DNA of 37,014 bases from Candidatus Nanopelagicaceae bacterium (GCA_030730425.1 JANQVH010000008.1:8295-45308); one strand, 5' to 3'; positions 9,320-20,475 are shown, counted from the stretch's first letter. Program-made: numbers and translations. Notes: a model not told the origin generated them from the letters alone.

Positions 9320-9538
9320 GTGCGTATCTACTTGGCGTGGGCTATATCTCTAAACCTTATATTTACCAGCGCAATTCCTGCTTCTGCAGAGCCACTATCT
9401 GAAACCTGTAAGTTAGGACTGGAAGCCACTATTACTGGTGATATCTCTCCTAAATCAGTGCGCTCCTCAAATACCAGTTTTGTCTCTACCTATAACATAA
9501 TTTTTTGCCATAGCGTGACAATTTATGATGCTCTGTAA
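9320..9538 (+). CDS. Possible small secreted protein (72 aa)
   Basis: I recognise no family. From a GTG at 9320 the frame codes a 72-residue product. Its first 23 residues look like a clean signal peptide: a basic start, a hydrophobic core around LAWAISLNLIFTSAIP, and a PASA cleavage motif. The mature part would be about 49 residues with two cysteines (in ETCKLG and IIFCHS) that could form one disulfide, and many Ser/Thr residues. It sits in the otherwise empty gap between ctaB and dacB. A TAGATT hexamer 6 nt upstream of the GTG fits the leaderless pattern seen elsewhere. It could still be a chance frame. Confidence 0.42.
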   Translation: MRIYLAWAISLNLIFTSAIPASAEPLSETCKLGLEATITGDISPKSVRSSNTSFVSTYNIIFCHSVTIYDAL

Positions 9539-9598
9539 TTATAGAGCGATGACAAAGCCGAGTTTGGGTTGCTTGTTACAGTGGGTCAATTAAAGTCC

Positions 9599-10699
9599 TT
9601 AATGATTCCCCATCACAATAGCTTCTAGCAGTCGATCCATTGCAGCTCTTGCTTTATTCCTTCCACTTAGCGTTGGTGTTATCCCATCAGCCATAATTGC
9701 AAAGACATACTCTTTATCTGCTGACTTTGCATAGCCTGCAAGGGTCACTGTATTTCTCAACCAGCCAGTCTTAGCTTTCACTTTACCTACCGCCTCAGGG
9801 CCATCTTCAATAAATCTATTCTTTAGCGTCCCGCTCTTTCCAGCCACTGGAAGCCCTTCATAGATAGCTTGATACTGCGGATTATCTCTTATTCTTACTA
9901 GAAGCTCAACGACAGTTTGTGTTGATAGGCGATTGCCTTTATCAAGGCCACTGCCATCTTTTGCTACTAAACCTTGGCTATTAACCCCAATTTCCTCCAA
10001 AGCTAATTTAAAGGTTTGAGTGAGGCCCTTACTTGTTCTTTCAAAGCCAATCTCGCGAGCTGCTGACATTGCTAAGCGATTTGCCAGAGTGTTATCGCTA
10101 TTAAGGTTTACAAACTTGATCATCTCAGAGAGAGGCAGTGAGGTTAGTGAGGCAATCTCCTCTTTCGCTAATTCTTTAGCCTGGGCTGAGGTAACTCTCT
10201 TAAAAGTTGCCTTAATACCTTTTCTCTTTAGATTAAGACTCAAGTCATATCGATCTCTCTCAAAGAGAGTTGCGTAGTAAATAGTGATCTTCCTCTTATT
10301 TTCTACGTTTGCTTTAGTGATGAGTGAGGGAAGATATTTCTGTCCATTCCTCTTAGCTAAAGTGAGATTACTGCTCATCCACGGATCTAGTGAGCCTTTA
10401 ATTAGGTAAGTGTTCTCACTTTCTGTTGTGAAAATACTTGTTACATATCTTCTCTCACCACCCACAAAGTGAAGCGCAGCAGCCGATGAAACTAGTTTTA
10501 GAACTGATGCTGGTACTCGCGCTGTGTCCGGAGAGTTCTGCGCAATCACTTGGCCATCTAATGGATTAAGGATTAATAGGCCTGGGGTAGCAAGGTGCTT
10601 GCTATTTACATATTTATCAAGAGAATGAAGAGCCGAGGCCTCAAGTGGGTTAAAAGCAAGCAGTAGCGCTAGCAGTAGAGCCATTCTTGATTTAGCCAT
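9599..10699 (-). CDS. dacB: D-alanyl-D-alanine carboxypeptidase/endopeptidase (PBP4, S13 family)
   Basis: Periplasm-side penicillin-binding protein that trims or cleaves peptidoglycan cross-links. From the ATG at 10699 the signal peptide is short and ends near LEASA. The three active-site motifs are visible: SVLK at residues 65-68, SDN in LNSDNTLANR, and KSGT in VAGKSGTLKNRF. At about 366 residues it is somewhat short for the family, mainly in the insert between the first two motifs. An ATG at 10720 would add seven residues. I prefer 10699 because TACTCT lies 7 nt upstream of it, consistent with a leaderless start. In many actinobacteria dacB lies directly upstream of tilS; here NlpC/P60, ctaB and the possible small ORF come between. 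Confidence 0.92.
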   Translation of the reverse strand: MAKSRMALLLALLLAFNPLEASALHSLDKYVNSKHLATPGLLILNPLDGQVIAQNSPDTARVPASVLKLVSSAAALHFVGGERRYVTSIFTTESENTYLIKGSLDPWMSSNLTLAKRNGQKYLPSLITKANVENKRKITIYYATLFERDRYDLSLNLKRKGIKATFKRVTSAQAKELAKEEIASLTSLPLSEMIKFVNLNSDNTLANRLAMSAAREIGFERTSKGLTQTFKLALEEIGVNSQGLVAKDGSGLDKGNRLSTQTVVELLVRIRDNPQYQAIYEGLPVAGKSGTLKNRFIEDGPEAVGKVKAKTGWLRNTVTLAGYAKSADKEYVFAIMADGITPTLSGRNKARAAMDRLLEAIVMGNH

Positions 10700-10706
10700 A
10701 GATGAA

Positions 10707-10712
10707 AGAGTA
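10707..10712 (-). promoter_or_regulatory. Putative -10 element of dacB
   Basis: Minus-strand TACTCT ends 7 nt before the preferred dacB ATG at 10699, which suggests a leaderless transcript and supports the shorter start. Confidence 0.33.
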
Positions 10713-10713
10713 A

Positions 10714-10742
10714 TAGTCATTTATCCAACTTGGCTTTAGGCT
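10714..10742 (+). promoter_or_regulatory. Putative promoter of the deacetylase-methyltransferase operon
   Basis: A -35-like TAGTCA (10714-10719), a 17-nt spacer and TAGGCT (10737-10742) are followed by 7 nt and the ATG at 10750. The predicted transcript starts at the A of the ATG. Confidence 0.42.
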
Positions 10743-10749
10743 TGAGCCT

Positions 10750-11844
10750 ATGCGCACTGGTTATCTTTATCACGAAATTTTTGGATGGCATGACACAGGC
10801 ACATTTGTTGGAGATATGCCCTCAGATCCTGGTGCGGGACTACAGCCCTATATGAATTATGAAAATCCTGAGACAAAGAAAAGAATCCATGAATTAATTG
10901 TGGTCTCAGGTTTAATTGAAGATTTGATTCGAATTCCAGTACGAGCTGCAAGTGAGACAGAGTTAGCAACTGTTCATACCAAAGAACATATAGCGCGAAT
11001 AAAGAAGGAATCTGCTTCAAGACTTGGTGGTGATGGTGGGGATTTAACAACGCCATTTGCTAAAGGTGGATATGAAATTGCTGCTATGGCAGCAGGTGGT
11101 GCGATTGAATTATTTGAAGCAGTCTTAAACGGTGATGTTGATAATGGCTATGCCCTAATTAGGCCGCCTGGCCATCATGCAGTCTCTGAAACCGGGATGG
11201 GTTATTGCATCTTTTCAAATCTAGCAGTTGCTATCGGGGTAGCTAAGAAGACTCACAAAAAGGATCTTCGTGTGGCTGTAGTTGACTGGGATGTCCATCA
11301 TGGAAATGGCACTGAATCAATATTTTTAAATGATCCAAATGTATTAACTATCTCTCTTCATCAAGATCAGTTATATCCCCATGACACAGGAAGCGTTGAT
11401 GTTGTTGGGGTTGGAACTAATATCAATATTCCACTTCCACCAGGAACAGGTCATGGCGGGTATTACTACGCATTTGATGAAGTTGTAATTCCTGCAATAA
11501 AGCAATTTAAGCCAGATATCATTGCAGTTGCTTCAGGTTTTGATTCATCAGTTTATGACCCGCTAGGAAGAATGTTGGTTACTGCTGAAGGCTATCGAGT
11601 CATGACTAGAAAGCTTATGGATGTGGCTAGCCAAGTTTGTGCTGGCAAATTAATGATGACTCATGAGGGTGGTTATAGCGCCTCATACGCCCCATTTTGT
11701 GGACTCTTTGTTTTAGAGGAGCTATGTGGCGTTAAGAAATTAGCTGATCCATTTGCTCATGGAAATAATTATCCAGGTCATGAATTAAAAGAACATGAGA
11801 AGAGAATTATTGATGAAGCAAAGAAGTTGGTAAGTAATCTATGA
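10750..11844 (+). CDS. Class II histone deacetylase-family amidohydrolase
   Basis: Zinc amidohydrolase of the arginase/deacetylase fold. Bacterial members act on acetylated polyamines, acetylated proteins or other N-acyl amines. The 364-residue protein has RPPGHHAVSETGMGYC (tandem catalytic His), VDWDVHHGNGTES (zinc ligands Asp and His), SGFDSSVYDPLG (third ligand Asp) and the HEGGYS loop bearing the position of the catalytic Tyr or its equivalent. The YHEIFGWHDTGT start resembles class II bacterial deacetylases. The real substrate cannot be told from sequence. A polyamine transporter lies about 12 kb away, which is only weak support for acetylpolyamines. It overlaps the next gene by 4 nt. 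Confidence 0.9.
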   Translation: MRTGYLYHEIFGWHDTGTFVGDMPSDPGAGLQPYMNYENPETKKRIHELIVVSGLIEDLIRIPVRAASETELATVHTKEHIARIKKESASRLGGDGGDLTTPFAKGGYEIAAMAAGGAIELFEAVLNGDVDNGYALIRPPGHHAVSETGMGYCIFSNLAVAIGVAKKTHKKDLRVAVVDWDVHHGNGTESIFLNDPNVLTISLHQDQLYPHDTGSVDVVGVGTNINIPLPPGTGHGGYYYAFDEVVIPAIKQFKPDIIAVASGFDSSVYDPLGRMLVTAEGYRVMTRKLMDVASQVCAGKLMMTHEGGYSASYAPFCGLFVLEELCGVKKLADPFAHGNNYPGHELKEHEKRIIDEAKKLVSNL

Positions 11845-12482
11845 GTTTGCCACCAGGTGAAATTGGTCCCGGTGAGTTTTACCCCGTAGTTGGCGTAGGA
11901 CCTCACCCAAAGCCATGGCCAAGTGATGAGCACCTTGATCCTGAATTACTTGCAAATGGCGATCGCCGCAATGTGCTTGATAAATACCGCTATTGGAAAG
12001 TTGAAGCGATTGTAAGTGATCTAAATACCAAGCGACATGCCTTGCGAATAGCTATCGAAAATTGGCAACATGATTTAAACATTGGTTCAGTTGTAAGAAC
12101 TGCAAATGCTTTTAATGTCTCTACCGTTCATATCGTAGGAAAACGCGACTGGAATCGACGCGGCGCAATGGTCACAGATAAGTATTTAACAGTGATTCAC
12201 CACGCAACTATCACTGAATTCAAAACCTGGGCTGATGAAAATAAGGTGGAGATTATTGGGATTGATAACTTAGAGATATCAAAGCCTCTAGAGAGCGCTA
12301 AATTGCCTAAAGAATGCGTGCTCTTTCTCGGGCAAGAAGGAGCTGGGATGTCAGATGAAGCAGTTTCAGTCTGTAGCCAAGTCTTATCAATCAAGCAATA
12401 TGGCTCTACTAGATCTATGAATGCCTCAGCAGCCGGGGCAATTGCTATGTATGCCTGGGCGATGCAGCACTTAAATAAGTAA
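11841..12482 (+). CDS. SPOUT (TrmH/SpoU-type) RNA 2'-O-methyltransferase
   Basis: Probable S-adenosylmethionine-dependent ribose methyltransferase acting on tRNA or rRNA. The 213-residue protein has the three SpoU motifs in order: NIGSVVRTANAF, LFLGQEGAGMSDEAV and STRSMNASAAGAIAMYAW, which form the trefoil-knot cofactor site. About 60 N-terminal residues precede the catalytic domain. It starts within the end of the deacetylase gene and is coupled to it. It ends 12 nt inside the convergent phosphatase gene. The target nucleotide is unknown. Confidence 0.9.
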   Translation: MSLPPGEIGPGEFYPVVGVGPHPKPWPSDEHLDPELLANGDRRNVLDKYRYWKVEAIVSDLNTKRHALRIAIENWQHDLNIGSVVRTANAFNVSTVHIVGKRDWNRRGAMVTDKYLTVIHHATITEFKTWADENKVEIIGIDNLEISKPLESAKLPKECVLFLGQEGAGMSDEAVSVCSQVLSIKQYGSTRSMNASAAGAIAMYAWAMQHLNK

Positions 12483-12974
12483 TTGCTCTATAAGCCCATC
12501 TGTTGCTTTCTCCACCATTTCTAAAACACTTTCAAATGCTGAATCTGGCAGCGAGTATGGATCTGGAACTTCTAATGAATCAGGGCCACTTGGATCAAAT
12601 TGTCTTAAGTAATAGATCTTGCGTTCTTCTTCTTTACTTGTAACATATTTGCTCACTTCTACATGATTATCTTTATCCATCACTAAAACTAAATCAGCTG
12701 TTACAAGGCGTGAGTAATTAAATTGCGATGCAATATGGTCAAAGGAATATCCAGCCTTCTCCCAAGTCCTTTTCGATGGAGGATTTGGTCCTTGGCCAAC
12801 ATGCCAATTTGAAGTCCCAGCAGAATCAACAAATACTTTTGGGCTCTCTAGCTTTGAAACTTTATTGGCAAGAACTGCTGCTGCCATTGGAGAGCGACAG
12901 ATATTGCCGTAGCAGACCATGGTGATAATTAAATTATCGCGCCCCTTAAGATGAGAGAGATCTACTGAACTCAC
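12471..12974 (-). CDS. Low-molecular-weight protein-tyrosine phosphatase family
   Basis: Cysteine phosphatase of the LMW-PTP/arsenate-reductase fold. The P-loop C-x5-R is CYGNICR (Cys21, Arg27), followed by SPMAAAVL; the general-acid region VPDPYSLPDSAFESVLEMVE lies in the C-terminal third. The start is a GTG at 12974 whose G is the last base of the upstream TPR stop (TAGTG), so translation is coupled. The substrate may be a phosphotyrosine protein, but free phosphomonoesters are also possible. Its 3' end overlaps the convergent methyltransferase by 12 nt. Confidence 0.9.
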   Translation of the reverse strand: MSSVDLSHLKGRDNLIITMVCYGNICRSPMAAAVLANKVSKLESPKVFVDSAGTSNWHVGQGPNPPSKRTWEKAGYSFDHIASQFNYSRLVTADLVLVMDKDNHVEVSKYVTSKEEERKIYYLRQFDPSGPDSLEVPDPYSLPDSAFESVLEMVEKATDGLIEQLLI

Positions 12975-13912
12975 TAATCTTCAATAATTTCTGAGACTGA
13001 CTTAATTCTCCGTTCAATTTCAATCGCCTCATCGGAGCGACCAAGGGTGTGAAGAATCGCTGCAATTCGCCGCTCAATAGAGACGATAAATTCAAAGTCT
13101 TTGAGATCAGCCTCGGCTGCGGTATCAAGTACACCCTCCAGAGTGGTTAAACCTTCATAAACCTCGCCAGATAGGACCTGGGCTTTACCTAATTCAAATG
13201 AGGCATAGGTCAGGCGGCGTTGATCATGAGCAGTTGTAAAGACATCGACAGCTTTTTGAGCTGCAGTTAGCGCAGAATCGGCATCGCTAAGTTCGGTGTA
13301 GCAATGAGCAATTTTCTGATCGCATCTTGCAACATGAATTACCTCTTTAGCCTCTTTGAAATATTTCCTTGCCTCAAAGAATGCTTCAAGTGCTTTGTCA
13401 TACATCTTCAATTCTCGATAGGCACAGCCAATTAAATGAAAATCAGTTGCTGCTCCTAGCTCATTTCCATCAATTAAGTGTTCGCGAGCACACTCTTGCA
13501 TGCAATCAATAGTGTTCTGATACTCCTTGGAACTAAACCACCATTCACCTAGCGTGCAGGCTAGCTCAAGGGCCATCGGTGATTTATTCTCACGAAGTAA
13601 TTCCACAGCTTTACTCATGGCAGTTGCTGCCTCATTCATTCGCTTTAATTGATTTAAGTTATAACCAATTGCTGAATAAGCCTGAGCTAACCCCTCACTT
13701 GGGGCCGCACTTCCAAGCTCTGAGTAAATATCGCGAGCTGTTTCGGCAAGAGCTAGAGCTTCATCGTATTGGCCACGAGCATAAATTCGAGCGCTTAATT
13801 CGTAATAAGTACTGGCACGATCTACACCTTGAGTTTCAGGTATTCGTTCCCACAACATTTCTTCAGTAATGATTTCATCATTAACATCATCGTCGTTGTG
13901 TTCGTCGGCCAA
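12974..13912 (-). CDS. TPR repeat protein
   Basis: A 312-residue, very acidic soluble protein made of tetratricopeptide-like helical repeats, for example ARGQYDEALALAETARDIY, LIGCAYRELKMYDKALEAFF and KIAHCYTELSDADSALTA. No signal peptide or catalytic domain is visible, so it is probably a protein-interaction scaffold. The start is a TTG at 13912 with a strong GGAGAAG ribosome site 4 nt before it. It is coupled to the following phosphatase, which suggests the pair work together; the partner is unknown. Confidence 0.85.
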   Translation of the reverse strand: MADEHNDDDVNDEIITEEMLWERIPETQGVDRASTYYELSARIYARGQYDEALALAETARDIYSELGSAAPSEGLAQAYSAIGYNLNQLKRMNEAATAMSKAVELLRENKSPMALELACTLGEWWFSSKEYQNTIDCMQECAREHLIDGNELGAATDFHLIGCAYRELKMYDKALEAFFEARKYFKEAKEVIHVARCDQKIAHCYTELSDADSALTAAQKAVDVFTTAHDQRRLTYASFELGKAQVLSGEVYEGLTTLEGVLDTAAEADLKDFEFIVSIERRIAAILHTLGRSDEAIEIERRIKSVSEIIED

Positions 13913-13995
13913 TGCACTTCTCCATTCACTAGTAGCGCTGCGAGTAAGCCTTAACTTATCAGGTGTTAATTAAGCGGACCCTTTAGAAGTAACAA

Positions 13996-15105
13996 TTACT
14001 GTGAGTCGGCCCTACCAAGCACCACTGAGAAGGTCTTTGATCCCCCGCCAGGCATATCTACTGTGACCTTGATGGTCTCACCTGGAGCGTAGGAGCGGAC
14101 TCTAACAATGGCAGTTATTAGATCATTGATCTTCTTTCCTTCAATCTCTCTAATAACAGCGCCTGCTGGAATCCCGGCTTTCTCAGCAGCTTCACCAGGA
14201 ACTAGCCGCAATACCTTTGCGCCAAGCCCGGTATAACTAGTATCAAAATTAACACCTAGAAACGGCCTAGATGACTTCCCAGTGTCGATGATTTCATCAA
14301 CTACTCGCTTTGCTTGATTAATAGGAATTGAGAAACCAAGTCCGATAGATCCTGAAGTTCCAGAACTTAGCGTTGCAATAGCAGAGTTAATTCCCACTAG
14401 CGCGCCAGTGCCATTCACCAATGGACCTCCTGAATTACCAGGATTAATAGCTGCATCGGTTTGAATTGCATCAATAAATGATTCGGCGCCAAAGCTTCCG
14501 GTAGTAACAGGTCTATTTAAGGCTGAAACAATTCCACTAGTTACAGTCCCTGATAGCCCAAGTGGGGAACCAAATGCCACAACTGGCTCTCCAATAGCTA
14601 ATCTATTTGAGTTGCCAACGGTAATTACCTTGAGATTTCCACGTTCAATTTTTAGAACTGCGATGTCATAGGTGCTGTCTCTTCCTACAATAGTGGCCTT
14701 TTCATAATCACCATTATTTAACTCAACTCTTACGCTGCCGCTTGTTGCAGCTGATTCAATAACATGGTTATTTGTAATAATAAAAGAGGAAGAAGCATTC
14801 GTGCGATAGATAACTCCAGATCCACTACCGCTTCCAGTAGCCGCGCTAACTGCGATAGAGACCACTGAAGGAGATACTGCAGCGGCAATACTCTCTACAT
14901 TAACCCCAGAACCTGCAACCTCCATAAGAGTTCGGGTTTTGGAGCAACTTCCATTAGTTGCTGAATAGAGGGCTTTGGTTCGATTATCGACACAGACCTT
15001 GGTTGGGGGCATATCTGGAGTGACCGCAACAGCGACACTTCCTGCGATAAATGCACCTGCGATAAAGCCGACCATTACCTTGCTAAATGTTGATAAATTT
15101 CTCAT
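13996..15105 (-). CDS. HtrA/DegP-like membrane-anchored serine protease with PDZ domain
   Basis: Trypsin-like envelope protease for protein quality control. An N-terminal membrane anchor or signal spans residues 9-28. A short segment, VCVDNRTKALYSATNGSC, with two cysteines follows. The protease domain has His114 (TNNHVIES), Asp147 (DSTYDIAV) and Ser225 (NPGNSGGPL). A PDZ domain covers about 275-365 with FLGVNF and AGIPAGAVIREIEG. At 369 residues it is a typical actinobacterial HtrA with one PDZ. It stands alone, with a probable leaderless promoter. Confidence 0.94.
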   Translation of the reverse strand: MRNLSTFSKVMVGFIAGAFIAGSVAVAVTPDMPPTKVCVDNRTKALYSATNGSCSKTRTLMEVAGSGVNVESIAAAVSPSVVSIAVSAATGSGSGSGVIYRTNASSSFIITNNHVIESAATSGSVRVELNNGDYEKATIVGRDSTYDIAVLKIERGNLKVITVGNSNRLAIGEPVVAFGSPLGLSGTVTSGIVSALNRPVTTGSFGAESFIDAIQTDAAINPGNSGGPLVNGTGALVGINSAIATLSSGTSGSIGLGFSIPINQAKRVVDEIIDTGKSSRPFLGVNFDTSYTGLGAKVLRLVPGEAAEKAGIPAGAVIREIEGKKINDLITAIVRVRSYAPGETIKVTVDMPGGGSKTFSVVLGRADSQ

Positions 15106-15111
15106 GCCCGG

Positions 15112-15117
15112 AACCTA
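15112..15117 (-). promoter_or_regulatory. Putative -10 element of the HtrA-like gene
   Basis: Minus-strand TAGGTT is followed by 6 nt and the ATG at 15105. No good -35 is seen. Confidence 0.38.
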
Positions 15118-15181
15118 ACCACTCTTTGCTGAATGAAGCCTTAAAGATTATTCAACCTTGGCTGAGTAGACTTTGCAACTT

Positions 15182-17789
<2,608 letters not shown>

Positions 17790-17806
17790 GACCTACTGGA
17801 GCGCGA

Positions 17807-17812
17807 TAGGAT
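17807..17812 (+). promoter_or_regulatory. Putative -10 element of the ABC exporter operon
   Basis: TAGGAT is followed by 6 nt and the ATG at 17819, consistent with a leaderless mRNA for the three-gene exporter operon. Confidence 0.42.
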
Positions 17813-17818
17813 AAATCA

Positions 17819-18745
17819 ATGTCTGAACCCCTTATCTCTGCCCGGGGCTTAACCAAGCGCTACGGGGATTTCACAGCTGTAGATGCCATCGACTTTGATG
17901 TAGCTAAAGGTGAGTCATTTGGCCTACTTGGTCCAAATGGAGCTGGTAAGTCAACAACTATGAGAATCATCGCTGCCACCTCGCAGCGCACCTCAGGAAC
18001 AATCACAATTTTAGGAAGAGATCCTGAAGAGCATGGTCCACAAATCAGGGCTCACCTAGGCGTTGTTCCGCAACAAGATAATTTAGATACCGAACTTACC
18101 GTTACTGAAAATCTTTTTATTTATGGCCGTTATTTTGGACTAAGTAAGAAGTTTATCCGCACCAAGATAGAAGAGCTTTTGGAATTTGCGCAGTTGGAAG
18201 AAAAGCGTGATGTGAAAGTTGATGCGTTAAGCGGTGGAATGAAGCGACGATTAACAATTGCTAGAGCTCTAGTTAGTGAGCCAGATATTTTGATGCTTGA
18301 TGAACCAACTACTGGACTTGATCCCCAGGCTCGCCACATTCTCTGGGATAGGTTATTTCGCCTTAAAGAACTAGGCGTGACTTTAGTTATTACCACTCAC
18401 TTTATGGATGAAGCTGAACAACTCTGTGATCGCTTAGTTGTGATGGATAAAGGCAAGATCATGGCTGAAGGATCTCCCCTGGAGTTAATAAAGGCCTACT
18501 CAACGAAGGAAGTTCTGGAAGTTCGCTTTGGTTCTGATAGGAATAAAGAGATTGCTCCAACTCTTAGAGCTATGTGCTCTCGGATTGAGGAGTTGCCAGA
18601 TCGAATCTTGATGTATGTCGAGGATGGAGAGGCTCTTCTCGAAGAGATCTTAAATAAGAAGCTCCACCCCACCACCTCACTTGTCCGACGTAGCTCACTA
18701 GAAGATGTATTCCTTCGTCTAACTGGAAGAACCCTGATCGAATGA
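17819..18745 (+). CDS. ABC-2 exporter ATPase (DrrA/NodI-like)
   Basis: ATP-hydrolysing subunit of an ABC-2 type exporter. The 308-residue protein has Walker A GPNGAGKS at 38-45, a Q-loop in VVPQQDNLD, signature LSGGMKRRLTIARAL, Walker B LMLDEPTTGLD and the H-loop TTHFMDEAEQL. The C-terminal 80 residues form the short accessory domain seen in DrrA-type proteins. It overlaps the first permease by 4 nt, and both permeases follow. The substrate could be a lipid, glycan, drug or antibiotic-like compound; sequence does not decide. Confidence 0.93.
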   Translation: MSEPLISARGLTKRYGDFTAVDAIDFDVAKGESFGLLGPNGAGKSTTMRIIAATSQRTSGTITILGRDPEEHGPQIRAHLGVVPQQDNLDTELTVTENLFIYGRYFGLSKKFIRTKIEELLEFAQLEEKRDVKVDALSGGMKRRLTIARALVSEPDILMLDEPTTGLDPQARHILWDRLFRLKELGVTLVITTHFMDEAEQLCDRLVVMDKGKIMAEGSPLELIKAYSTKEVLEVRFGSDRNKEIAPTLRAMCSRIEELPDRILMYVEDGEALLEEILNKKLHPTTSLVRRSSLEDVFLRLTGRTLIE

Positions 18746-19554
18746 ATTCAGGGATCAGCGTTACCAAGATTCGAAGCTTTGGCGCTATTTATGTTGCTGA
18801 GGCTCGCATATCTGCGATGCTTAAGTGGAAAAGTGTTATCGCCATTGTCGCCATTGGTAATCCACTTTTCTACTTGATAGCAATCGGTATTGGGGTTGGG
18901 GTTTTAGTAAATGAGAATTCCGGAACTTCTGGAACCGGTGGGGTTGAATATATAACCTTTATCGCGCCAGCACTTCTTGCAAGCGCTGCTATTACTGCAG
19001 CCTTAGATGAAGCTATGTTTCCAGTGATGGAAGGCTTCAAGTGGAGAAAACTCTTTTATGCAATGAACTCAACTCCAATTACTGGGCCACAGATTGCACT
19101 TGGTGTTTTTATCGCTGCTCTGGCTCGAGTTGCCTTCACTGTGATCTGTTATTGGGCAGTGCTTATTGCATTTGGAGTAATGAGCGTTGAACAATCCTGG
19201 GATGTAATTCCTGTAACAATATTTGCAGCAGGTGCATTTGCTGCAATCATCATAGGAATTACTGCCAAGGTAAAAAATGATGATTACTTTATGACTGTGC
19301 TAAATCGCCTAATAATTATGCCGATGTTCCTCTTTTCAGGCACATTCTTCCCGCTTGATTCTATGCCAATTTATCTCCAGCCAATTGGTTGGATTTCGCC
19401 ACTCTGGCACTCCACCGAACTTGGTCGATATTTCTCTTATGGATATCCGTTAAGTGCAACGATGTTAACTGTTCACTTTGCTTTTCTTCTTGCATTACTA
19501 ATTGGTGGTTTTGCACTTGCCAATAAAACTTTCACTATTAGGTTGACTAAATGA
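18742..19554 (+). CDS. ABC-2 type permease, first subunit
   Basis: A 270-residue membrane subunit of the exporter. It has an ABC-2 (DrrB/NodJ-like) pattern: an amphipathic N-terminus, six hydrophobic segments, and the late motif MFLFSGTFFPLDSMPIYLQP, a hallmark of this family. It starts inside the ATPase gene and ends inside the second permease gene, both with ATGA overlaps, so the complex is made in fixed order. The two permeases are related but distinct and probably form a heterodimer. Confidence 0.9.
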   Translation: MNSGISVTKIRSFGAIYVAEARISAMLKWKSVIAIVAIGNPLFYLIAIGIGVGVLVNENSGTSGTGGVEYITFIAPALLASAAITAALDEAMFPVMEGFKWRKLFYAMNSTPITGPQIALGVFIAALARVAFTVICYWAVLIAFGVMSVEQSWDVIPVTIFAAGAFAAIIIGITAKVKNDDYFMTVLNRLIIMPMFLFSGTFFPLDSMPIYLQPIGWISPLWHSTELGRYFSYGYPLSATMLTVHFAFLLALLIGGFALANKTFTIRLTK

Positions 19555-20372
19555 GTAACGCGGTAGCAATTGCAGATGCCAGAGCTAATCGCACTGGCCA
19601 TCAAATCTATGCTGGGCGCTCAAGAGCGATTATCGAAAGATCTCTAATAGCTCTTCGCTCCTCAACTTGGGTTCCAATTGCTACTGGCTTTGTTGAGCCA
19701 GTGCTCTATTTGCTTGCTTTTGGCTATGGCATGGGTGAGCTAATTGGAAATGTCACCCTTGGAGATAAAACTATTGATTACACCGTTTTTATCGCCCCAG
19801 GATTACTGGCAACTAGCGCCATGAATGGAGCTATATATGACTCAACATGGAATGTTTTCTTTAAATTAAATGAGAGCAAGCTCTACCAAGGAATGCTGGC
19901 AACCCCCCTAGGTCCACTTGATGTGGCACTTGGCGAAATAATCTGGGCCTTGTTTCGAGGTTTGAGTTATGCCATTGCCTTCCTTGCTATTGCCGCCCCT
20001 CTTGGCTTAGTTCCTAGTTTCTCTGCAGTTTTAGCAATACCTGCAGCTGTGTTTATTGCTTTTGGTTTTGCCTCATTTGGTATGGCTATTACTTCTTACT
20101 TCAAAACCTATCAACAGATGGGTATGATAAATATTGTTGTTTTACCTCTGTTTCTATTCTCTGGTTCTCTCTATCCAATCTCGGTTTATCCTGATTGGTT
20201 AGAGTTTTTAATTCAGTTAATGCCTTCCTGGCATGGTATTGAATTGGTACGTAATGTTTGGTTTGGTGATTTAGATTCAGGAACTTTGCTACATATTTCT
20301 TATTTTGTAGTAATGATTATCTGTGGACTTTATTTAACGACACGAAGACTTCGTGATTTATTCATGCGGTAA
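19551..20372 (+). CDS. ABC-2 type permease, second subunit
   Basis: A 273-residue membrane subunit paralogous to the preceding gene. It has the ABC-2 motif LFLFSGSLYPISVYPDWLEF and a parallel layout of six hydrophobic segments. The N-terminal region RSRAIIERSLIALRSSTW is basic and probably cytoplasmic. It is the last gene of the three-gene operon; 103 nt separate it from the aminotransferase, which has its own promoter. Confidence 0.9.
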   Translation: MSNAVAIADARANRTGHQIYAGRSRAIIERSLIALRSSTWVPIATGFVEPVLYLLAFGYGMGELIGNVTLGDKTIDYTVFIAPGLLATSAMNGAIYDSTWNVFFKLNESKLYQGMLATPLGPLDVALGEIIWALFRGLSYAIAFLAIAAPLGLVPSFSAVLAIPAAVFIAFGFASFGMAITSYFKTYQQMGMINIVVLPLFLFSGSLYPISVYPDWLEFLIQLMPSWHGIELVRNVWFGDLDSGTLLHISYFVVMIICGLYLTTRRLRDLFMR

Positions 20373-20394
20373 ACACGCACGAAATACCTATCTG

Positions 20395-20423
20395 TTGACG
20401 AAGCTTTGGGGTAGGGGTAGGCT
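20395..20423 (+). promoter_or_regulatory. Sigma-70-type promoter of the aminotransferase gene
   Basis: TTGACG (20395-20400), a 17-nt spacer and TAGGCT (20418-20423) make one of the best housekeeping promoters in the window. It would give a leader of roughly 45 nt before the ATG at 20476. An inverted repeat, CGAAGC/GCTTCG at 20399-20426, spans the spacer and is a possible operator. Confidence 0.6.
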
Positions 20424-20426
20424 TCG
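20399..20426. repeat. Inverted repeat across the aminotransferase promoter
   Basis: CGAAGC at 20399-20404 is perfectly complementary to GCTTCG at 20421-20426, with a G-rich 16-nt centre. The half-sites lie on the -35/spacer edge and on the -10 and first following bases. That placement fits a repressor operator better than a terminator, as no T-run follows. Confidence 0.4.
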
Positions 20427-20475
20427 GAGAAACTTGATTAGCGAATAGGGGCGTGGTACCAACAAATCGGATCTA

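Noticed and set aside
10748-11056. His- and Leu-rich minus-strand frame
   Set aside because: Shadow of the deacetylase gene; its composition is that of an antisense frame.
20399-20426. Rho-independent terminator after the ABC exporter operon
   Set aside because: The stem is only 6 bp with a 16-nt loop, has no T-run, and overlaps a good promoter; an operator is more likely.
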